A DNA stretch of 64,000 bases from SZUA-36 sp963727635. Its GTDB lineage: Bacteria; Pseudomonadota; Gammaproteobacteria; Xanthomonadales; SZUA-36. Both the position numbers and the translations under genes were made by a program. Below the pieces are notes generated by a model. The model ran no database searches, was not told the origin of the DNA, and was given only the letters and a program-made list of their open reading frames with translations. This document shows, one piece after another, positions 57,594 through 64,000 of the stretch; position 1 is the first letter of the stretch; each line of letters begins with the position of its first letter. The stretch is from contig CAVSHP010000017.1 of assembly GCA_963727635.1 (NCBI GenBank), positions 372,001-436,000 on the forward strand. The letters are read 5' to 3'.

Positions 57594-58865
57594 ATTGCTG
57601 TCCCACTTAGTTGAATGAAAAAGGCCTGAAACTCGTTGTTTTTGTTACAATGTGTTTACCACTAAACCATTGAAAACAAGAGGAGAATCAGGCCTTGTCT
57701 TACAATAATAGCGTACTTTCCCAATTACTGAAATTACTTCCGAGACATGAATTTGAAAGACTGGCAAATCGTCATGACGGCAAGCGTCGCAGCGATGCCC
57801 TGTCACGCTGGTCGCAGTTTGTAGCACTGACCATTGGCCAGCTGGGTGGCCGCCGATCGCTGCGCGACATCGAATCAACCATCCACTCTCAAGGACGACA
57901 TCGGTACCACCTGGGCAGTCAGAGCATCAGTCGTTCAGGCTTAAGCCGGGCCAACGAGCAGTTGGATTATCGGTTCTTCGAAGGCTTGTTCCAAAGCCTG
58001 TATCAACGTTGTACACACAACCAGCGCAGCCATGGGTTCCGCTTCAAGAACAAGTTATTCTCGTTGGATGCTTCACTGATCGATGTGTCGATGAAAGTGT
58101 TTCCATGGGCCAACTTTAATCGCAAGAAGTCAGCTTTCAAATTGCACCTGGGGCTGGATCATGACGGACTGATACCCGCCTTTGCCAGTGTCACTCGCAG
58201 CAAGGTATCGGATATGGCGCAAGCCCGGTTGCTGGCGCTGCCACGTGATAGCGTGGTGGTTTTCGATAAAGGTTATAACAGCTATGGCTGGCATAACAGT
58301 CTGACTGAAAAGGGTATTTTCTTTGTCACCCGTATTCGTGGTAACGCTCAATACCGTGTGCTCAAACGGCAACCGGTGAGCCAAGGCAGCGGTGTCAGCA
58401 GTGATCAGACCATCGAATACACCTCGCTGCGCAAGGACATCCAGGCGCTCAAGCCGATTCGTCGGGTCGGTTATCGCGACCAGCTAACTGGCAAGCACTA
58501 TGTATTCATTACCAACCAGTTCAACTGGTCAGCCAGGACCATTGCCGATATCTACAAGCAGCGCTGGCAGGTTGAGCTGTTCTTCAAATGGATCAAACAG
58601 AACCTCAAAATCAAGGCATTCCTGGGCACCAGTGAGAATGCAGTGATGACCCAAATAATGGCTGCCTTGTGTGTGTACTTGTTGCTGGCCTACCTGAAAT
58701 TCCAATCGAAGATCAGCAAATCGCTACAGCAAATAATACGCCTGCTGCAACTGAATCTGTTTGCCAGGCGGTCCCTGCTTGAACTCTTGGAACCGCCTGA
58801 TCAGGGTGGGCTACCACCGCCACAGCTAACATTCAGCATGGTGCGAAATTAAGTGGGACAGCAGT
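57594..58865 (+). mobile_element. Intact IS4-family-like insertion sequence (1,272 bp)
   Basis: The terminal inverted repeats begin A(T/C)TGCTGTCCCACTTA and match at 17 of 19 positions. They are flanked by a perfect 11-bp direct repeat GTATCCGGCCC (57583-57593 and 58866-58876). The single transposase gene fills the element. Identical target duplications and an open transposase indicate recent insertion into a non-coding site. Confidence 0.92.
57695..58852 (+). CDS. IS4-family transposase
   Basis: 385 aa DDE transposase starting at a TTG or a nearby codon after an AGGAG site (LSYNNSVLSQLLKLLPRHEFERLANRHDG). Catalytic residues are in FSLDASLIDVS (first Asp), VVFDKGYNSYGWHN (second Asp) and YKQRWQVELFFKWIKQNLKIKAFLG (Glu of the YREK-like motif). 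Frame intact and full length, so probably active. Confidence 0.92.
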   Translation: MSYNNSVLSQLLKLLPRHEFERLANRHDGKRRSDALSRWSQFVALTIGQLGGRRSLRDIESTIHSQGRHRYHLGSQSISRSGLSRANEQLDYRFFEGLFQSLYQRCTHNQRSHGFRFKNKLFSLDASLIDVSMKVFPWANFNRKKSAFKLHLGLDHDGLIPAFASVTRSKVSDMAQARLLALPRDSVVVFDKGYNSYGWHNSLTEKGIFFVTRIRGNAQYRVLKRQPVSQGSGVSSDQTIEYTSLRKDIQALKPIRRVGYRDQLTGKHYVFITNQFNWSARTIADIYKQRWQVELFFKWIKQNLKIKAFLGTSENAVMTQIMAALCVYLLLAYLKFQSKISKSLQQIIRLLQLNLFARRSLLELLEPPDQGGLPPPQLTFSMVRN

Positions 58866-58904
58866 GTATCCGGCCCATTTTACTTGCCCGCTGGAGGTCT
58901 CAGT

Positions 58905-59441
58905 TTACCGGCTGTTATTGGTGAGCAGCAGTGATTCCAGTTCAAACACGTGCGGGTCCATGTCACCGAGGTCACGCAGGGCCTCGGCCAGTTGCAGGAC
59001 ATAGTCGCGATTGCTTCCACTGGGGCCTTGAGAGCCCGCTATGTGTGCTGCAATTTCCCGGGTTGGCGCGGCCCCAAGGTAAGCGGGGTTGTGCTCATCG
59101 GCCACGTAGAAAACCCCTGAGACCTTTTGCTGCCCGTTCAACAGCGATATATCAGTCTCAACACGCCGGTATCCGTTTTTCTCCCGGTGGTCCAGGTGGT
59201 CAAAAACGGTTTGGTCAACCAGGTAGGCAACACCTTTGCACACCACCTTTTCAGTCGGCACCAGGGTAACCACCCGGCCCGGTCGCTCAGGGGTGCCCCG
59301 GTGATCGTGTGAGCCCTGCCAGAAGCGGCGTTGCCAGCCGCTAACGCTGGCCTGCTCGCTGCGCAAATAGGGAAAGTCCACCTTGTAAATGAGCGAGCCG
59401 TAACCAAACAGCCAGGTGGGTTTTACTTCTGGGTTATTCAT
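58905..59441 (-). CDS. ChaC-like gamma-glutamylcyclotransferase family protein
   Basis: 178 aa from the ATG at 59441 (MNNPEVKPTWLFGYGSLIYKVDF); an upstream frame to 59537 is not family-like. The YGSL substrate motif, RRFWQGSHDHRGTPERPGRVVTLV, and the catalytic Glu segment DHREKNGYRRVE are those of ChaC enzymes, which break glutathione to 5-oxoproline and Cys-Gly. It is on the strand opposite the IS and starts 36 bp beyond the IS target duplication. Confidence 0.88.
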   Translation of the reverse strand: MNNPEVKPTWLFGYGSLIYKVDFPYLRSEQASVSGWQRRFWQGSHDHRGTPERPGRVVTLVPTEKVVCKGVAYLVDQTVFDHLDHREKNGYRRVETDISLLNGQQKVSGVFYVADEHNPAYLGAAPTREIAAHIAGSQGPSGSNRDYVLQLAEALRDLGDMDPHVFELESLLLTNNSR

Positions 59442-59496
59442 ATTCGCTAAACGGCAATTTTTGGCTAATCGCTTCCAACACGAAAACTTGGGTTCA

Positions 59497-59565
59497 GAGT
59501 AAAGGGACAGAGTAAACACAAATCGGTTGTTGTTCACGCAGCAAGTTCACTCTGTCCCTTTACTC
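59497..59565. repeat. Palindromic element with GAGTAAAGGGACAGAGT arms
   Basis: GAGTAAAGGGACAGAGT (59497-59513) and its exact reverse complement (59549-59565) are perfect 17-bp arms around a 35-nt centre. The sequence differs from the AGTCAGGACACCCA family, so it is a second REP-like type or a small MITE. Confidence 0.85.
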
Positions 59566-59753
59566 CGAGCCTATTCATTCAGCGTCTGTCGCAAAAATCT
59601 GTCGCTACGTGTTAAGTACGGTTCCATGAATCCCCCTAATTCGACCTTACCCGACTGTGAAGATTGCAGCTACGGTGGGCAAAGAAGCCAGTTTCGCATT
59701 GTATGCAGGTGTCGCTGCCAGGGACAATGAACAGGATAAGCTGGGAAGAGAAG

Positions 59754-59845
59754 AGTCAGGACACCCATAGAGAAGAGTCAGGACACCCATAACTTTTCGC
59801 ACTCTGACTTTCACCTTGAAAAAGAGAAGGGTATCCTGATTTTTG
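59754..59845. repeat. REP-like palindrome, copy A (plus an extra left arm)
   Basis: The left arm AGTCAGGACACCCAT occurs at 59754 and again at 59776. The right arm GGGTATCCTGATTTT is at 59829-59843. The 38-nt centre (AACTTTTCGCACTCTGACTT and onward) is nearly identical to that of copy B at 61446-61514. The unit is about 69 bp. Confidence 0.88.
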
Positions 59846-59997
59846 TCGCTGGTGGCGACCCAAGCCAATCTAGTGGATAGGTGTTTCCTAGATATGGTTG
59901 TTTACTATACTATGCTCCAAACCCGGCACAATCCAACGCAGCGGCTTGCCGCCATCCGTCGGCTGAAGTGAGCAAGATCGCCATCCCAGGAGGTTAC

Positions 59998-61314
59998 ATG
60001 GCCCGCAACGTTTCATTTTTCGCGATCTTCATCACCTGTACCCTGCTGTCGATACCGGCCCTGGGCGACAGTGCCGGCGCCGACCTTCGCGTCGATCCAG
60101 AACAGATCGAACAGCACATCATGGAACTCTCGGCTTTCGGCAGGAACCCGGAGGGTGGCGTCAGCCGTGTCGCATTCAGTCAGGCCGACCTTGACGGGCG
60201 CGAGTACATCAGCGGCCTGATGGTCCAGGCGGGTCTGCAGGTGACGGTCGACGCGGCAGGAAACCTCATCGGATTCAGGGAAGGGAGCGAGCAATTGCCA
60301 CCGATCATGCTCGGTTCCCACATCGACTCGGTACCCGGAGGTGGCAATTACGATGGCGACGTGGGCGTGATTGGCGCCATCGAGGCGGCCAGGGTCCTGC
60401 ACGACAACGGGTTTGGCCTGCGTCATCCGCTGGAGGTGGTGGTGTTCACGGACGAGGAAGGCGGGCTCACCGGCAGCCGCGCCATGAGTGGCCAGCTCGG
60501 CACCGAGGCCCTGCAGGAAGTCAGCCACATCGGCCTGACCACCGGCGAGGGCATCCGCCGCATTGGCGGCGACCCCTCGCGGCTGGCCGAAGCCAAGCGT
60601 TCCCCCCGTGACATTGCCGCCTATCTCGAGCTGCACATCGAGCAGGGTGCGGTGCTGGATGACGAGGGGCTGGATATCGGCATCGTCACCGGAATCGTCG
60701 GAATCAAATGGTGGGACGTCATCATAACGGGTACGGCAAACCATGCCGGCACCACGCCCATGGACAAGCGTCATGACGCCCTGCTGGCCGCTGCGGAATT
60801 GATCCAGGCGGTCAATCGCGTGATCCGGCAGACACCGGGAAACCAAGTGGGCACGGTAGGCAGGATAGAGGCTGAGCCCGGTGCGCCCAATGTGATCCCC
60901 GGCAGGGTCGTGATGAGCCTGGAAATCCGTGATCTGTCCGACGAAGTGATCGATTCAATGTATCGGCATATCGCGCGGGAGGCCGCGACGATCTCGGAAA
61001 GGGACGGCGTCAACATATCCTTCCGGCCGATTCCCTTCGATGCCGTTCCGGCGCCGACCGATGACCGGGTCCGGCGCCTGATCGGCGAAGCAGTCGAGCG
61101 CCTGGGCCTGAGCGGCCGGGAAATGCCAAGCGGCGCGGGTCACGATGCCCAGGATATCGCCCGTATTGCTCCGGTCGGGATGATCTTCGTTCCCAGTGTC
61201 GGCGGTGTCAGTCATTCACCGAAGGAATTCACGAAGCCCGGCGACATGGCAAACGGTGCGAACGTACTGCTGCAGGCCTTGTTGTCGATCGACGCGGGCG
61301 GGCTCGGGCAATGA
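59998..61314 (+). CDS. Exported M20 hydantoinase/carbamoylase-type amidase
   Basis: 438 aa from the ATG at 59998, chosen for its AGGAGGT ribosome site and clean signal peptide (MARNVSFFAIFITCTLLSIPALGDS). Metal ligands are in GSHIDSVPGGGNYDGDVGVIG, FTDEEGGLTGSRAM, ELHIEQGAVLD and the C-terminal GVSHSPKEFTKPGD. NHAGTTPMDKRHDALLAAAELI is typical of N-carbamoyl-amino-acid hydrolases and allantoate amidohydrolases. These are normally cytoplasmic, so the signal peptide is notable. REP-like palindromes lie on both sides. Confidence 0.88.
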   Translation: MARNVSFFAIFITCTLLSIPALGDSAGADLRVDPEQIEQHIMELSAFGRNPEGGVSRVAFSQADLDGREYISGLMVQAGLQVTVDAAGNLIGFREGSEQLPPIMLGSHIDSVPGGGNYDGDVGVIGAIEAARVLHDNGFGLRHPLEVVVFTDEEGGLTGSRAMSGQLGTEALQEVSHIGLTTGEGIRRIGGDPSRLAEAKRSPRDIAAYLELHIEQGAVLDDEGLDIGIVTGIVGIKWWDVIITGTANHAGTTPMDKRHDALLAAAELIQAVNRVIRQTPGNQVGTVGRIEAEPGAPNVIPGRVVMSLEIRDLSDEVIDSMYRHIAREAATISERDGVNISFRPIPFDAVPAPTDDRVRRLIGEAVERLGLSGREMPSGAGHDAQDIARIAPVGMIFVPSVGGVSHSPKEFTKPGDMANGANVLLQALLSIDAGGLGQ

Positions 61315-61415
61315 CATGAATCCCGCGACTGGAGTCGCCGGGTAAGGCCCGGTCCCCGCTAGTAATTTCCTGGCATCCGTCCGCAGGCTCTCCCAACCCA
61401 GCAGAAAATCCAACC

Positions 61416-61514
61416 AAAAGTCGGGATACCCATAACCAAAAGTCGAAAAGTCGGGACACCCAAAACTTCTCGCACTCTGGCTTTCACCTCGAAAAAAGTG
61501 GGTGTCCTGATTTT
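61416..61514. repeat. REP-like palindrome, copy B (plus an extra left arm)
   Basis: An extra arm AAAAGTCGGGATACCCATAA starts at 61416. The full unit has the left arm AAAAGTCGGGACACCCA (61446-61462) and right arm TGGGTGTCCTGATTTT (61499-61514). The centre matches copy A except for a few substitutions. A third partial right arm (CTGATTTTC) follows near 61522. Confidence 0.88.
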
Positions 61515-61550
61515 CTCCTCCTGATTTTCTGGTTATCCTGTCTTTTTCAT

Positions 61551-61919
61551 CTATTGCACCGGTACCAGCGGCATGTTGGCGTTGAGATTGGCGATTATCC
61601 ACAGCGAGCCGGTGATGATGAGAAAAACGATCAGCAGCCCGAACGCAAGGGCCAGAATGTTGTTCGTATTGTCGGGTCCGCTGCCCAGATGCAGAAAGAA
61701 CACGAGATGAACGCCGATCTGCGCGATGGCGAGCACAACCAGCCCGACCGTTACACCCGGGGGCCAGAGCAAATGGGTCTGCGAGACGACGAAAGAGGCG
61801 ATCGTGGCCAGGATCGCCAGCACCAGCCCCACCGTGTAGGTCAGAACACCCGCGCTGGACTCGCGTTCTTCGACACCCGGCGTTCGATCCGTGAATTGGC
61901 GGTCGTCAGTGTCCATCAT
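61551..61919 (-). CDS. cyoD: Cytochrome bo3-type ubiquinol oxidase subunit IV
   Basis: About 122 aa from the tandem ATGs at 61919/61916. Three TM helices: GVLTYTVGLVLAILATIASFVV, VTVGLVVLAIAQIGVHLVFFLHL and ILALAFGLLIVFLIITGSLWII. VLAIAQIGVHLVFFLHL is a CyoD/QoxD signature. It overlaps the cyoC stop. No cyoE (heme O synthase) follows; the next gene is the convergent amidase. Confidence 0.92.
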   Translation of the reverse strand: MMDTDDRQFTDRTPGVEERESSAGVLTYTVGLVLAILATIASFVVSQTHLLWPPGVTVGLVVLAIAQIGVHLVFFLHLGSGPDNTNNILALAFGLLIVFLIITGSLWIIANLNANMPLVPVQ

Positions 61920-62544
61920 GTGCTTCCCATGAGGTAAACCAGCGTCAACACCCCGATCCAGACGATGTCGAGCGCGTGCCAGAACAGGCTGAAGCACAGA
62001 CAGGCGCCGCAGCACGGCGTGGCGCAGATCCCTTGACGACCACCTGCGCGACCAAATAAATGAGCCAGAGCAGGCCAGTGGTCACATGGGCGCCGTGCAT
62101 GCCGACCAGGGTGAAGAAAGCCGACAGAAAGGCGCTGCGCGATGGGGCCGGCCCCCTGGCTGACCATGCCGGCGAATTCCGAGACCTCGATGAAGAGAAA
62201 TGCCGCGCCGAGCGCGAAGGTGAGTGCCGCGAAGATCAGGAAACGTCTCGGCTTCCGCCATTCGACGGCCAGCGCGCCCAGCCCGCACGGTGTAGCTCGA
62301 GAGCAACAGGCAGAAGGTCTCGATGAACACATTGCTGAGATCGAACAGCTCGCGCCCGGTCGGTCCGCCGGCGGTGTTGCCCGACAGGACCGCATAGGCG
62401 GCAAACAGTCCCGAAAACATCACGATGTCGCTCAGGATGAAGAGCCAGAACCCGTAGGCGACGACGATGCGCATCGGGTGCCGGCCCGGCGCCGTCCGCC
62501 CGTTCGAGCTCGGTTGAGACGGCGTTGCTTATGACCGCTGCCAT
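61916..62544 (-). CDS. cyoC: Cytochrome bo3-type ubiquinol oxidase subunit III (apparent frameshifts)
   Basis: About 208 aa from the ATG at 62544 (MAAVISNAVSTELER). Joined frames give MRIVVAYGFWLFILSDIVMFSGLFAAYAVL, GRELFDLSNVFIETFCLLLSSYT, WRKPRRFLIFAALTFALGAAFLFIEVSEFAGMV, SAFFTLVGMHGAHVTTGLLWLIYL, which follow the five-helix CyoC pattern. Frame changes near 62490, 62285, 62145 and 62030. Several fall in GC-rich homopolymers. Confidence 0.88.
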
Positions 62545-62573
62545 GCACGTCCTCCGGGTCCGGCCGGGCCGTT

Positions 62574-64000
62574 TCAGTCTGCGCAATTTCGCTGCGCCGG
62601 GATTTCATAGTGGCGGTCGTCGCTCCAGCCGAACACCAGCATCGTGGTCGCGATCGCGAGCAGGCCGCGGATCACCATCCACCAGATGTGCCAGATCAGC
62701 GCAAACCCCGTGACCACCATGAAGAACGAAATGATGAAACCGATCGGGCTGTTGCGCGGCATTTCGATCGATTGATATTCCGCCGGCTCTGCCGGACCCG
62801 GCTCCTGCTCCTTCATCTCCCAGAAGGCGTCGATCGCTTCGACCCTGGGCAGCATCTGCGAAGTTGTAGGCCGGCGGCGGCGACGAGGTCGACCATTCCA
62901 GGGTGCGGCCGTTCCACGGATCGCCGCTCGGGTCGCGGCGGCGCTCGCGCGTGCGGATGCTGACATAGAGCTGTGCGATCTGGCACAGGATGCCGCAGAA
63001 AATGACCATGGCGCCGGCCTCGGCGACCAGCAGCAGCGGCTGCCAGGCGGGGTCGGGAATATGCTGCAGGCGCCGGGTCATGCCCAGCATGCCCAGCGAT
63101 GTAAAGCGGCGTGAACGCGAGGTAGAAGCCGATGAGCCAGCACCAGAAGCTGGCCTTGCCCCACCGCTCGTCGAGCGTGAAGCCGAATGCCTTCGGGAAC
63201 CAGTAATTGTAGCCGGCGATCGAGCCGAACACGACGCCGCCGATGATGACGTTGTGGAAGTGGGCCACCAGGAACACGCTGTTGTGCAGCACGAAATCGA
63301 CCGGCGGAACGGCCAGCAGAACCCCCGTCAGGCCGCCGATCACGAAGGTGACGATAAAGCCGACGGTAAACAGCATGGGCGTGCTGAACACGATGCGGCC
63401 GCGGAACATGGTGAACAGCCAGTTGAAGACTTTCACGCCGGTCGGGACCGCGATGATCGTCGACATGATGCCGAAAAAGGCGTTGACGTCGGCGCCGGCC
63501 CCCATCGTGAAGAAGTGGTGCAGCCAGACCATGAAAGAGAGGACGCAGATCCCCATGGTCGCCAGCACCATCGAGCGGTAACTGAACAGCGCCTTGCCGG
63601 AAAAGGTCGCGACGACTTCGGAGAAGACACCGAACACCGGCAGGATAAGGATGTAGACCTCCGGGTGGCCCCACGCCCAGAACAGGTTCACGTACATCAT
63701 CTGGTTGCCGCCCGCGTCATTGGTAAAAAAATGCATGCCGAGATAGCGGTCGAGCAGCAGCATCACGAACGTCGACGGTCAGGATCGGAAACGCGGCGAC
63801 GATCAGCAGGTTGACGGCCAGCGCGGTCCAGCAGAACACCGGCATGCGAAAAAGCGTCATGCCGGGCGCGCGCAATTTCAGGATCGTGGTCACGAAATTG
63901 ACGCCGGTCAGCAAGGTGCCAATGCCCGAGATCTGCAACGACCAGAGGTAATAATCGACACCGACGCCGGGCGAAAACGCGAGTTCGGACAGGGGCGGAT
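62574..64000 (-). CDS. cyoB: Cytochrome bo3-type ubiquinol oxidase subunit I, partial (apparent frameshifts; runs off window)
   Basis: The C-terminal two-thirds of CyoB. The sequence includes MQISGIGTLLTGVNFVTTIL, DRYLGMHFFTNDAGGNQMMYVNLFWAWGHPEVYILILPVFG (CuB His and cross-linked Tyr), MVWLHHFFTMGAG (CuB His pair) and FLVAHFHNVIIGGVVFG (heme ligands). It ends with the extra C-terminal helices that distinguish CyoB (FIISFFMVVTGFALIWHIWWMVIRGLLAI). Frame changes near 63775, 63095 and 62860. cyoA would lie beyond the right edge. Confidence 0.92.

Larger units (their letters stand above)
59442..59997. other. Repeat-rich gap between the ChaC-like and amidase genes
   Basis: 556 bp with two distinct palindromic elements (listed separately at 59497-59565 and 59754-59845). 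A 37-codon open frame (59657-59770, GTG start) ends inside the first REP arm and is probably a relic. No full gene. Confidence 0.6.

Overview
The window reads as chromosomal DNA of a gammaproteobacterium, probably a free-living, respiring, glutathione-using lineage. The support is a complete System I cytochrome c maturation operon, the queA-tgt-yajC-secD-secF block, the suhB/trmJ pair, glutathione reductase, and the glutathione-dependent formaldehyde pathway. I cannot place it below class. No tRNA or rRNA gene and no CRISPR array was found.

Layout. 0-5.3 kb (minus): ccmABCDEFGH, with ccmH cut by the window edge. 5.6-11.2 kb: gor and a large secreted subtilase. 11.3-20 kb: kynU, queA, tgt, yajC, secDF, suhB, trmJ. 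20.2-29 kb: a secreted protein sharing a module with the subtilase, GFA and FMN-barrel proteins, an alkyltransferase-like protein, a membrane-anchored thioredoxin, a palindrome-rich intergenic region, the fghA-adhC formaldehyde pair, an esterase/phytase-like protein, an encapsulated-ferritin-type protein without a shell gene, and mscS. 28.9-35.4 kb (minus): a leucine/branched-chain catabolic operon (isovaleryl-CoA dehydrogenase, thiolase, methylcrotonyl-CoA carboxylase beta, methylglutaconyl-CoA hydratase, HMG-CoA lyase, SDR dehydrogenase) that lacks the biotin-carrying carboxylase subunit. 35.6-44.2 kb (plus): the opposing biosynthetic operon ilvB-ilvM-leuA-leuC-leuD-leuB-ilvA, preceded by a promoter, a Leu-rich leader peptide and a terminator that together look like a transcription attenuator. 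Leucine breakdown and leucine synthesis are therefore divergently transcribed from one 580-bp region.

44.3-52.5 kb holds an M16 zinc protease, a glutathione S-transferase, an orphan phage tail-tube-like protein with a signal peptide, and the fused isobutyryl-CoA mutase icmF, whose first 40 codons are present a second time in decayed form beside the tail-tube gene. 52.5-61.5 kb is an accessory segment: a HigBA-type toxin-antitoxin pair with a nested palindromic operator, a decayed REP-associated (Y1/HUH) transposase, a truncated IS91 transposase, an intact IS4-like element with an 11-bp target duplication, and several copies of a palindromic AGTCAGGACACCCA repeat that separate single-gene cargo (LysM/M15-like, alpha/beta hydrolase, ChaC-like cyclotransferase, carbamoylase-type amidase). 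61.5-64 kb (minus): cyoD, cyoC and the partial cyoB of a bo3-type quinol oxidase.

Many genes are interrupted by single-base indels, often in short homopolymers, while the protein remains well conserved in both frames. I treat these as probable sequencing or assembly errors and give the full gene span. The densest areas are 29.6-38.3, 47.3-52.4 and 61.9-63.9 kb.
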